The translations under genes and the position numbers were made by a program. The notes below the pieces were generated by a model. That model was given only the letters and a program-made list of their open reading frames with translations, did not search any database and was not told where the DNA came from. Positions 16,295 through 23,416 of a stretch of 64,000 nucleotides of DNA are shown here, one piece after another. The stretch lies in NCBI GenBank assembly GCA_902790635.1, contig CADASN010000010.1, forward strand, positions 1 through 64,000. Reading direction: 5' to 3'. The first letter of the stretch is position 1. Each line of letters begins with the position of its first letter. Source of the stretch: an uncultured Bacteroidia bacterium. GTDB lineage: Bacteria; Bacteroidota; Bacteroidia; Bacteroidales; UBA932.

Positions 16295-17992
16295 TCAGCG
16301 GGATTCGAGGATGGGGCTGTGGGGGTCGCGGGCGACGGCGGCTTTCCAGATGTCATTGTAGCCGCCGTACTGGAGTCCCTTCGGGAGGCCGGCGCCGTAC
16401 TCGGAGTGCGAGAAGGAGCCGTCCTCTTCCTGGGCCTTGATGTTGCCGTCGATGAACTTGACGAGCAGCAGCTCCTCCAGCTTCGTCCAGGCGGCGAACT
16501 GCTCCTGGGCAGTCTCCACGCTGTACCGGGTCATCAGCTTGCGGGCCTTGCGGATGCGGCCTTTCTCCACGAGCCGGGCGAGCTGGGCGTCCATCGCCGG
16601 GATGCCCTTGTCCTGCTGGTAGAGCTCGAAGCGGTCGGCGGCTTCGCGGGCTACCGGCGCCATCCGGTCGTACATCTTGTAGCAGGCGTTGGCTACGCGG
16701 TTGCACATCCAGAACTGGGAAGTGGCGCTGTAGTGGAGCATGTCACCGTTGCCTTCGCGCAGGCACTCGGGAACCTTGGTGATGTTGGCGTAGATCGGAG
16801 TCAGGTAGGAGGTCGCGGCATCGTCGCAGCCGAACCAGATCAGGGCGCCGACCTCGCGGGGCAGCCAGCCGCGCGCCTGGGCGACGAACCAGAAGCCCGT
16901 CTGCTGGGTGGCGATGGCGCGCTCGTTGGTGTAGCGCTTGCCTTCCCACTCGAAGCTCATCGGACGCCAGCGGTACGGCAGGCCGTTGCCGCCCGCGCCG
17001 ATGTCGGTGGTCATGTCCATCGGGGTGCCCTCGTAGTGGTCGCGCATCACGTCGGCGACATCCTTGACGGACACCTTGCCGGCCGGCTTGATCCAGAGAG
17101 GCATCTCGCCGTCCAGGTCGTAACCCATCGCGTAGTCCAGCCAGTCCGTGGCCGGGCGGGAGACGATCTCGTCATCGTCGTCTTCGTAGGTGAAAGTGCC
17201 CTTGCCGAGGATGTTGAAGGCGCTCCAGGCACGGGCGTCGCAGGCGCGGGCTCCGCCGAAATCGAGGGGGTTGTATGCGTCGCGGAAGCTGAAATCCTCG
17301 TCCTCGCCCTCATACCAGCCCTGCTCGCGGGCGAAGCTGATCACGTCGGGGGCGTAGAGGGTGTTCTCCGGGTCGTCCAGGGGGAAGCGCGTGATGCGGG
17401 CCTGGTTGGCGTGGGCGCAGATGTAGCCGTCGGGGATGCGGCGCGCCACCCACACGATGCCCTTCTGCTCACCCTTGCCCACGAGGTCCATGATCCAGGC
17501 TTCCTGGGGGTCGGCGATGGAGAAGGTCTCGCCCTCGGAGGGGTAGCCGTAGGTGTTGGCGAGGTCCACGATGATCTGGATCGCCTCCCGGGCCGTCGTG
17601 GCACGCTGCAGGGTGACGTAGATCAGGGAGCCGTAGTCCATGATGCCGCCCGGGTTGACCTGCTCCTCGCGGCCGCCCCAGGTGGTCTCGCCGATGATGA
17701 GCTGGTGCTCGTTCATGTTGCCGACGGTCTGCCAGGTCCGCGCTACTTGGGCGATGTCGCCCAGCGGCTTACCGGTATCCCATTCGCGGATGGCGAGGGA
17801 GCTGCCTGCGGCGAAACGCCCGGCGGGCCGGAAATACAGCTCGCCGAAGAGCATGTGCGAGTCGGCCGCGTACGAGACGATGCTGGAGCCGTCAGCGCTG
17901 GCTCCGGGGGTGATGATGATGTTCGTACAGGCGTCCGTACGGCCGGCGGCAAGCAGCGCCAGGGAAAGGATGGTGCACAGAAATTTTCTCAT
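16295..17992 (-). CDS. Secreted C69-family dipeptidase
   Basis: This 565-residue protein of peptidase family C69 (PepD type, Ntn-hydrolase fold) has a signal-like N-terminus followed by DACTNIIITPGASADGS. The Cys22 exposed after processing is the expected N-terminal nucleophile. Further family landmarks are EWDTGKPLGDI, IGETTWGGREEQVNPGGIMDYGSLIY and the GETFSIADPQEAWIMDL stretch. It probably cleaves dipeptides in the periplasm or at the surface. It opens the minus-strand exoenzyme operon. A TAGATTTG box at 18038-18031, just inside the divergent gene, could be its -7 element with a leader of about 30 nt. Confidence 0.88.
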   Translation of the reverse strand: MRKFLCTILSLALLAAGRTDACTNIIITPGASADGSSIVSYAADSHMLFGELYFRPAGRFAAGSSLAIREWDTGKPLGDIAQVARTWQTVGNMNEHQLIIGETTWGGREEQVNPGGIMDYGSLIYVTLQRATTAREAIQIIVDLANTYGYPSEGETFSIADPQEAWIMDLVGKGEQKGIVWVARRIPDGYICAHANQARITRFPLDDPENTLYAPDVISFAREQGWYEGEDEDFSFRDAYNPLDFGGARACDARAWSAFNILGKGTFTYEDDDDEIVSRPATDWLDYAMGYDLDGEMPLWIKPAGKVSVKDVADVMRDHYEGTPMDMTTDIGAGGNGLPYRWRPMSFEWEGKRYTNERAIATQQTGFWFVAQARGWLPREVGALIWFGCDDAATSYLTPIYANITKVPECLREGNGDMLHYSATSQFWMCNRVANACYKMYDRMAPVAREAADRFELYQQDKGIPAMDAQLARLVEKGRIRKARKLMTRYSVETAQEQFAAWTKLEELLLVKFIDGNIKAQEEDGSFSHSEYGAGLPKGLQYGGYNDIWKAAVARDPHSPILESR

Positions 17993-18007
17993 TTTATCTT
18001 TTATTTA

Positions 18008-18015
18008 TAAATTTG
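18008..18015 (+). promoter_or_regulatory. -7 box TAAATTTG
   Basis: TAAATTTG lies 8 bp upstream of the ATG at 18023. The -33 region is only T-rich (TTTTC), so the match is partial. The very short spacing implies an almost leaderless mRNA. Confidence 0.4.
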
Positions 18016-18022
18016 CAGGCTT

Positions 18023-18436
18023 ATGAGATACAAATCTATAAAATTTTTCGGGATTAGCGCCTTGTTGCTCCTGCCTTTGTGGCTGGGAGCGCAGCAGCCG
18101 CAGGATGAGGCCCAGGAGCTCAAGGAGCTCCACGAAGCCATCGAGCAGCAGGTGGACAGCTATACGAACCTGCTGGACCTGGAGGTCTGGCAGACCTTCT
18201 ACCTGGACTCCATCCTCACGCACGACTATGAGGCGATGCGCGAGGAGCTCAAGGGGCTCCGGGACGCCAAGATGACCAACACCGACCTCTACCAGCAGAC
18301 GCGGGACAAGTGGAACGAGCAGATCTACAACTCCCTGGAGAAGGTGTTCAACAAAGAGCAATGGGCGAAGTATCTCAAGTCCGGTGCGGCCCGGGACAAG
18401 AAATCCCGCGACAAGCGCATGGCGAAAAAGAAGTAA
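18023..18436 (+). CDS. Small secreted helical protein
   Basis: This 137-residue protein has a signal peptide (MRYKSIKFFG, a hydrophobic core, then GAQQ). The mature part is entirely helical and charged, with EAQELKELHEAIEQQVDSY followed by Asp/Lys-rich helices and a very basic tail (KSGAARDKKSRDKRMAKKK). No known catalytic motif is seen. The pattern resembles small periplasmic proteins found beside pheS in Bacteroidales, but I cannot name a family. It is separated from pheS by 5 bp, so cotranscription is likely. Confidence 0.6.
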   Translation: MRYKSIKFFGISALLLLPLWLGAQQPQDEAQELKELHEAIEQQVDSYTNLLDLEVWQTFYLDSILTHDYEAMREELKGLRDAKMTNTDLYQQTRDKWNEQIYNSLEKVFNKEQWAKYLKSGAARDKKSRDKRMAKKK

Positions 18437-18441
18437 AGGAT

Positions 18442-19479
18442 ATGAAAAGAGAAGATATCGACAAGGTCCTCTCGGAGCTGAACGGGCTCCGGTGCAAGAC
18501 GCAGAAGGAAGTGGAAGAGGCGCGGGTGCGCTTCCTCGGCAAGAAAGGCGAGATCACGGCGCTCTTCGAGGAGTTCCGCAACGTGGACAAGGAGATGAAG
18601 CGCGAGTTCGGGCGCACGCTCAACGAACTCAAGAATGCCGCCCTGGAGACAATCGAGCGCCTGCGCGAGACGGTTGGCGAAGAGGGCGGCCAGGAAGGCC
18701 CGAAGCAGGACCTCACGATGCCGGGAGACCCGCTGGAGCTGGGTTCCCGCCATCCGGTGTCCATCGTGCGGCAGGAGATCGTGGATATCTTCCGCAAGTT
18801 CGGCTACGATGTCGCCGAAGGTCCCGAGCTGGAAGATGACTACCATGTCTTCGAAGCGCTCAATTTCCCCCCGAACCACCCGGCCCGCGACATGCAGGAC
18901 ACCTTCTTCGTGTCCACGGGGCACCCCAATCCGCTGCTGCTCCGCACCCACACCTCCAGCGTGCAGGTGCGCACCATGGAGCGGATGAAGCCGCCCATCC
19001 GCGTGATCTGCCCGGGGCGTGTGTTCCGCAACGAAGCCATCAGCGCCCGGGCCCACTGCATCTTCCACCAGGTCGAGGGCCTCTATGTCGATGAGAACGT
19101 GACCTTTGCGGACCTCAAGCAGGCGATCCTCCTGTTCGCCCGCGAGATGTTCGGTCCCGAGACCGAGATCCGGATGCGGCCGTCCTTCTTCCCCTTCACG
19201 GAGCCGTCCGCTGAAGTGGACGTCAGCTGCAACATCTGCCACGGCAAGGGCTGCAACATCTGCAAGGGCTCCGGCTGGCTGGAGATCCTGGGCTGCGGCA
19301 TGGTGGACCCCAACGTCCTCGAAGCCAGCGGGATCGACTCCAAGAAGTACTCCGGCTTCGCCTTCGGCATGGGCCTGGAGCGCATCGCGATGCTCAAGTG
19401 GCGGGTCAATGACCTGCGCCACTACTTCGAGAACGACATGCGTTTCCTCCAGGAGTTCAATTCAGCAGTAGAAGTTTAG
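18442..19479 (+). CDS. pheS: Phenylalanyl-tRNA synthetase alpha subunit
   Basis: This 345-residue alpha subunit of the heterotetrameric PheRS charges tRNA-Phe in the cytoplasm. The N-terminal coiled coil spans about 1-90. The class II core follows: HPVSIVRQEIVDIFRKFGY, the motif 2 region RVICPGRVFRNE with the HQVEG that follows, FFPFTEPSAEVDV, and motif 3 in FGMGLERIAMLKW. A Cys-rich hairpin (CNICHGKGCNICKGSGW, about 260) is typical of the bacterial long form and may bind zinc. The frame is open upstream, but the ATG at 18442 begins the conserved N-terminus. The beta subunit gene pheT is not in this window. Confidence 0.96.
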   Translation: MKREDIDKVLSELNGLRCKTQKEVEEARVRFLGKKGEITALFEEFRNVDKEMKREFGRTLNELKNAALETIERLRETVGEEGGQEGPKQDLTMPGDPLELGSRHPVSIVRQEIVDIFRKFGYDVAEGPELEDDYHVFEALNFPPNHPARDMQDTFFVSTGHPNPLLLRTHTSSVQVRTMERMKPPIRVICPGRVFRNEAISARAHCIFHQVEGLYVDENVTFADLKQAILLFAREMFGPETEIRMRPSFFPFTEPSAEVDVSCNICHGKGCNICKGSGWLEILGCGMVDPNVLEASGIDSKKYSGFAFGMGLERIAMLKWRVNDLRHYFENDMRFLQEFNSAVEV

Positions 19480-19490
19480 TTTGAAAGGGA

Positions 19491-19519
19491 TCCGCCGCCC
19501 GGATTGACAGGGCGGCGGA
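19491..19519 (+). terminator. Hairpin after pheS
   Basis: TCCGCCGCCC (19491-19500) and GGGCGGCGGA (19510-19519) pair perfectly over 10 bp with a 9-nt loop, 12 bp after the pheS stop. The sequence after it (CCCTGTGTTTC) has only a weak T run, so termination may be partial and allow read-through into yhhQ. Confidence 0.6.
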
Positions 19520-19522
19520 CCC

Positions 19523-19556
19523 TGTGTTTCTTGAAACCACGTAAAAAACAAGAGTG
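19523..19556 (+). promoter_or_regulatory. Candidate preQ1-I-like riboswitch ahead of yhhQ
   Basis: The 35 nt before the yhhQ ATG fit an H-type pseudoknot. P1 is TGTG (19523-19526) with CACG (19538-19541). The loop contains TCTTG (19529-19533), which pairs with CAAGA (19549-19553) in the tail. The linker is the A-rich TAAAAAACAAG, similar to the AUAAAAAACUAA tail of preQ1 class I aptamers. The downstream gene is a queuosine-precursor transporter and the next is queF, both classic preQ1 targets. AAGAG within the pseudoknot could be a weak ribosome-binding site. P1 is short (4 bp with a U-G pair), so this is a candidate, not a firm call. Confidence 0.5.
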
Positions 19557-19558
19557 AC

Positions 19559-20257
19559 ATGTCAAAACCCCATTTCAACACCAGGTTCCTGGTGATGGCA
19601 GTGACGCTGGTCGTCTGCCTGATTACATCCAATTTCTTCGTTCCGCGCCTTTGGCAGGTCGCCGGGCTGCCCTTGCAGCTCTCCGGTGCCGTGCTGCTGT
19701 TCCCGGTGTCGTATATCCTCAACGACTGCATCACGGAGGTGTACGGCTACCGCAAGGCGCGCTTCATCATCTGGCTGGCCTTCCTGCTCAGTTTCTTCGT
19801 GGCCTTGATGGCCCAGCTGGTCTGCTGGCTGCCGCAGCCGTACCAGGAAGAGAGCCAGCCCGTAGCCGAGCAGTTCAACAACCTGTTCTCGATGGTGCCC
19901 AAGACCACCCTCGCCTCGCTGATCGCTTTCTTCTGCGGCTCCACGGTCAATGCCTGGATTATGAGCCGGATGAAGGTGGCCTCGCACGGCAAGGGCTTCG
20001 GCTGGCGCGCCATCATCTCGTCGCTGGGCGGCGAGGTCGTCGATTCGCTCATTTTCTTCCCGGTGGTTTTCGGCGGGATCCTGTCCTTCCCGGTGGCACT
20101 GCAGCTGGCCGCGACGCAGATTTGCGCCAAGGTCCTCTATGAGATTGTCATCCTCCCGCTGACCTCCTGGTACGTCCGCTATGTCAAGCGCGTCGAGGGG
20201 ATCGATACTTTCGATAAGAAGATTTCCTACAACCCGTTCAAAATCAACGATATCTAG
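19559..20257 (+). CDS. yhhQ: Queuosine precursor transporter (YhhQ family)
   Basis: This 232-residue inner-membrane protein has about six hydrophobic helices and the YhhQ/DUF165 signatures. These are SNFFVPRLWQV, FPVSYILNDCITEVYGYRKAR (the conserved ITEVYGYRxAR motif), and GWRAIISSLGGEVVDSLIFFPVVFGG, followed by CAKVLYEIVILPLT. The family imports queuine or 7-deazaguanine precursors such as preQ0/preQ1. It is followed by queF three bases later, so the pair serves tRNA queuosine supply by salvage and synthesis. Control by the candidate preQ1-type motif directly upstream would make physiological sense. Confidence 0.92.
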   Translation: MSKPHFNTRFLVMAVTLVVCLITSNFFVPRLWQVAGLPLQLSGAVLLFPVSYILNDCITEVYGYRKARFIIWLAFLLSFFVALMAQLVCWLPQPYQEESQPVAEQFNNLFSMVPKTTLASLIAFFCGSTVNAWIMSRMKVASHGKGFGWRAIISSLGGEVVDSLIFFPVVFGGILSFPVALQLAATQICAKVLYEIVILPLTSWYVRYVKRVEGIDTFDKKISYNPFKINDI

Positions 20258-20260
20258 TAT

Positions 20261-20716
20261 ATGGCACGGAACCGCGAAGAACTCCAGGCCCTCGGCCGCG
20301 AGACCGCATACAGCCAGGACTACGATCCCGGCGTACTCGAGACCTTCGAGAACCAGCACCCCGACAACGATTATTGGGTGCGCTTCAATTGCCCTGAATT
20401 CACCACGCTCTGCCCCATTACCGGACAGCCGGATTTCGCGGAGATCCGCATCAGCTACATCCCCGACCGCCGGATGGTGGAGAGCAAGAGCTTGAAACTG
20501 TATCTGTTCAGCTTCCGCAGCCACGGCGACTTCCACGAGGACTGCATTAACACGATCATGAAGGATCTCATCGCCCTGATGGATCCCAAATACATCGAAG
20601 TGACGGGCTTTTTCACCCCGCGCGGGGGCATCTCCATCTATCCCTGGGCCAACTACGGCCGTCCCGGCACGAAATACGAAACGCTCGCCCAGGAGCGTTT
20701 CGCCACGCACGAATGA
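20261..20716 (+). CDS. queF: NADPH-dependent 7-cyano-7-deazaguanine reductase
   Basis: This 151-residue type I (unimodular) QueF reduces preQ0 to preQ1 in queuosine biosynthesis, using NADPH. The catalytic Cys51 lies in [12 protein letters not shown], with Asp58 nearby. The substrate-binding ESKS motif is at 74-77, followed by [18 protein letters not shown], and the [13 protein letters not shown] segment precedes the C-terminus. Length and motifs fit the family fully. It shares an operon with yhhQ and overlaps the start of the BlaI-like gene by four bases, although base composition drops sharply right after it, suggesting that the following block joined later. Confidence 0.96.
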   Translation: MARNREELQALGRETAYSQDYDPGVLETFENQHPDNDYWVRFNCPEFTTLCPITGQPDFAEIRISYIPDRRMVESKSLKLYLFSFRSHGDFHEDCINTIMKDLIALMDPKYIEVTGFFTPRGGISIYPWANYGRPGTKYETLAQERFATHE

Positions 20717-21072
20717 CTATGCGTACATTGACCAAGAAAGAAGAGGTCATCATGGACCATTTTTGGAATAACGGGCCTTTGTTTGTCCGGGATCTCAGAA
20801 AACTGTATCCAGAGCCTAAACCTCACTTCAATACCCTTTCCGGGCAGGTTCGGACGCTTGAGGCAGATGGTTTTATTGGCCACGTTTCCTATGGTCCGGT
20901 TTACCAATATCATGCAATTATTACTCGAGATGAGTATAATTCGTCGGTATTGACGGGAGTCGTGAACAAATTGTTCGGAAGTTCTTATTTGAGCGCAGTC
21001 TCTTCGTTAATTCGGGAAGAGAAAATTACCGTCGAAGATTTGAGAGAATTGATATCCAAGATCGAGCAATAG
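20713..21072 (+). CDS. BlaI/MecI-family transcriptional repressor
   Basis: This 119-residue winged-helix regulator is of the penicillinase-repressor family. The N-terminal [23 protein letters not shown] and [21 protein letters not shown] form the DNA-binding domain, and the C-terminal VVNKLFGSS...[15 protein letters not shown] is the dimerisation part with the usual proteolysis-prone region between. A second ATG at 20719 is an equally possible start. It is followed four bases later by an M56-type sensor protease, the standard BlaI/BlaR1 pairing in which the protease relieves repression on signal. No beta-lactamase is nearby; the likely targets are this block itself, including the GLPGLI and TonB genes. 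Confidence 0.9.
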   Translation: MTMRTLTKKEEVIMDHFWNNGPLFVRDLRKLYPEPKPHFNTLSGQVRTLEADGFIGHVSYGPVYQYHAIITRDEYNSSVLTGVVNKLFGSSYLSAVSSLIREEKITVEDLRELISKIEQ

Positions 21073-21076
21073 TTTG

Positions 21077-22309
21077 ATGGTGTCGTTCTTATCATACGAA
21101 TTGCGCTCGGCAATAGCCATTGCTTTCGTTTGGTGTCTGTTCTCGCTGTTTCTACGTCGGGAACCGTCCCATCGCATTAATCGGTGGATTCTTTTAGGGG
21201 CCGTCCTCCTATCCTTGTCGATTCCATTGTTTTCATTTACAATTCATCGTCAGGTTGTGTTGCTTCCAGAGTTGGGTTCTAACGGAGTGGCATCAGACGT
21301 TACGAAGTCTTATCAAGGGACATCTGTTTTCTTTGGGTTACTGAGTTTGGGTATGATGTTGATGTTCGGCGTTCGGGCTTTCTCTTGGCTTACAGCTGCC
21401 CGAATCGCCGGTCGAGGCAGCAAGATAAGGTCTGCGGACGGTGTAAGTTGTGTTGTCGTTTCAGGGAGGATTGCCCCCTTTGTCTGGATGAGGACCGTGG
21501 TCTTGTCTCGAGAAGATTATGACTTAGCCAATGGGGTTTTGGCTCATGAGTCTGCGCATATTCATTTAAAGCATTACCTGGATTTGTTCTTGCTAGATTT
21601 ATTGGTCATTCTCCAATGGTTTAATCCGTTTGCCTGGTTGATTCGCAGGGATTTGAGACGAGTGCACGAATATGAAGCCGATGCTATGGTTGTAACCGGG
21701 GCCTGCGATAAGAGATCATATTGCATGCTTTTGCTTGAACGCGCGGCTGGCGGCAAACGTTTATTTGATATGGTCCAGTTTAACGGTGGCTCGGTGCGGA
21801 GCAGGATCGTGATGCTGGAACGTGGGCCTTCTCCTGGAAATCCGGGTAAATGTCTACCGATGCTTTTAGGAGTTCTTTTGGTGTTTGCTTGTTCGATTCA
21901 TATAAAAAAGGACTATGTTGCGGGCTATGCAGTGATGGACCCTGTGGCCATCGTCAATATGGTTTCAGGGAGGCCCCGTGTGAAACCTGATATGTCTTTT
22001 TTGGATGCTTTGACTCCTTCTGTTTCGTTCAATGGAGAGATGCCGGAGATATTGGCGGATACCCGTTTACAGAAGTGGTTTGCAGCTAGTGTTTCCATTC
22101 CTGAAACGGATGCTACCGGGACGGTTCTGGCAAGTTTTCGAGTAGCAAAAACAGGGAAGATGGAGGATCTTGCCATTTTGAAAGGAGCAGCGGAGCCATT
22201 GAATCAAGCTGTCTTGGAAACATTGAGTGAAATGCCTGAATGGGCCCCAGCAACAGTTTCTGGACAGCCGAGGGACTTTGTTCTGATACTTCCTATTTCA
22301 TTTCAATAA
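21077..22309 (+). CDS. M56 (BlaR1/MecR1-like) sensor metalloprotease with TonB-C domain
   Basis: This protein of about 410 residues has several N-terminal membrane helices, then the zinc protease motif HESAH (LAHESAHIHLKH, about residue 158) with the downstream Glu in VHEYEADAMV. A further membrane helix lies near residue 265. The C-terminal 90 residues (SVSIPETDATGTVLASFRVAKTGKMEDLAILKGA onward) look like a TonB C-terminal domain, a fusion common in Bacteroidetes M56 proteins and replacing the beta-lactam sensor of true BlaR1. It should sense an envelope signal and inactivate the BlaI-like repressor encoded just upstream. The frame also opens with a TTG one codon earlier; the ATG at 21077 is chosen. 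Confidence 0.88.
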   Translation: MVSFLSYELRSAIAIAFVWCLFSLFLRREPSHRINRWILLGAVLLSLSIPLFSFTIHRQVVLLPELGSNGVASDVTKSYQGTSVFFGLLSLGMMLMFGVRAFSWLTAARIAGRGSKIRSADGVSCVVVSGRIAPFVWMRTVVLSREDYDLANGVLAHESAHIHLKHYLDLFLLDLLVILQWFNPFAWLIRRDLRRVHEYEADAMVVTGACDKRSYCMLLLERAAGGKRLFDMVQFNGGSVRSRIVMLERGPSPGNPGKCLPMLLGVLLVFACSIHIKKDYVAGYAVMDPVAIVNMVSGRPRVKPDMSFLDALTPSVSFNGEMPEILADTRLQKWFAASVSIPETDATGTVLASFRVAKTGKMEDLAILKGAAEPLNQAVLETLSEMPEWAPATVSGQPRDFVLILPISFQ

Positions 22310-22364
22310 TAGCATTCCATTCGTGATTTGCCAACCGTTTCCGACGACGAACGATTTTTTTTTG

Positions 22365-22394
22365 TTGCATAACGGATTTTTTTAGTTATATTTG
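22365..22394 (+). promoter_or_regulatory. Promoter of the GLPGLI gene
   Basis: TTG at 22365-22367, 19 nt, then TATATTTG at 22387-22394 match the Bacteroidetes consensus exactly, 33 bp before the ATG. It gives the GLPGLI gene transcription independent of the BlaI/M56 pair. Confidence 0.75.
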
Positions 22395-22427
22395 TCGCGT
22401 TAAACAAATTAAAATCGTAGGAAACAG

Positions 22428-23333
22428 ATGAAAATAAAGATAATAGGAAGGATTATGTTAATAGTCCTTCTTTCTGCTGTTGCTCCTCCAAATCTTTGTG
22501 CGCAATACTTCCTTTGGTCTACCTCGGAGCGGGATGTTTACCCTGGTGATTTTTTCTATGATTCACACTATTATGGAGATAAAAAACTAGATGCTTCTCA
22601 ACTAGAGGTCAATTATTTATGCTCATCGGTAATAGATACGTTGTCGAATCTTCGGTTCGACAACGAATGTGTTTTGATGGTAGGAAAGACGTGGACTAAA
22701 TATCAAGAACGGCATCGAAGTCAATATGAGAAAGCTGTGAGGATAGATTACAAGACTGCAGCAAAGGAGTATTGTAATTACCTACGTCCAGAGTCCTATT
22801 ATGTTTTGTATAGTGATACCTATTTCTATGACATTTCTCATAGAAAAAATATATTCACAGTCCGATTAGGTGCGGATGATTATAAGATAGAAGAATCGGC
22901 TACTGATATAAAATGGAAGATTATCGATTCGACAAAGGTAATAGGCGGGCATTCGTGTACTAAGGCCGAGGCTGATTTTGGCGGGCGTCATTGGGTAGCA
23001 TGGTTCTCAACGGAAATCGCCCTTCCGTATGGTCCGTGGAAACTGCGTGGGCTACCGGGACTGATTCTGGAAGCGGAAGACTCCTCGAACCAGTATTGCT
23101 TTTCTGCACTATCAATTTCATCTGTGCAAAACGACATCACAATGGCAGAGTATCCATATATATTGATATCACGCAAGCAGTATAACAAGATGGTCCGGGA
23201 ATCCATCGAGGATTATACGACTTTTGTAAATCAACATATTAGCCGCTATAAAAGACTCCGTAGTATTGAGAGTCCGAAAGAATTGAAAGAAAAGTATAAT
23301 CGTCCGATGAGATTCGGCTTAATTGAACAATAA
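22428..23333 (+). CDS. GLPGLI-family secreted protein
   Basis: This 301-residue protein has a signal peptide ending NLCAQ. The family name motif is present as PYGPWKLRGLPGLILEAEDS around residues 200-220, preceded by HSCTKAEADFGGRHWVAWFSTEIALP, the usual conserved run. The remainder is beta-rich. GLPGLI proteins of Bacteroidetes are periplasmic, of unknown biochemical role, and often sit beside TonB-type outer-membrane proteins, as here: the next gene, 83 bp downstream, is such a barrel. Base composition is low in G+C like the rest of this block. Confidence 0.88.
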   Translation: MKIKIIGRIMLIVLLSAVAPPNLCAQYFLWSTSERDVYPGDFFYDSHYYGDKKLDASQLEVNYLCSSVIDTLSNLRFDNECVLMVGKTWTKYQERHRSQYEKAVRIDYKTAAKEYCNYLRPESYYVLYSDTYFYDISHRKNIFTVRLGADDYKIEESATDIKWKIIDSTKVIGGHSCTKAEADFGGRHWVAWFSTEIALPYGPWKLRGLPGLILEAEDSSNQYCFSALSISSVQNDITMAEYPYILISRKQYNKMVRESIEDYTTFVNQHISRYKRLRSIESPKELKEKYNRPMRFGLIEQ

Positions 23334-23416
23334 TCGGATGGCTATGTATCGAAGATAATAGCGTCCCCTTTTTGTTTCTTGCGCAAGGGACTCTCTTTAT
23401 GTAATGAAATAATAAG

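Noticed and set aside
11066..18010. A 2,314-codon plus-strand open frame across the exoenzyme operon
   Set aside because: It lies wholly antisense to four well-supported genes (alkaline phosphatase, GH92, sulfatase, C69 peptidase). Its translation is Gly/Val/Ala/Asp-rich without domains, as expected from high-G+C codon usage on the opposite strand.
20713..22309. Beta-lactam resistance regulation by BlaI/BlaR1-like genes
   Set aside because: No beta-lactamase or PBP2a-type gene is nearby, and the M56 protein has a TonB-C domain in place of a penicillin-binding sensor.
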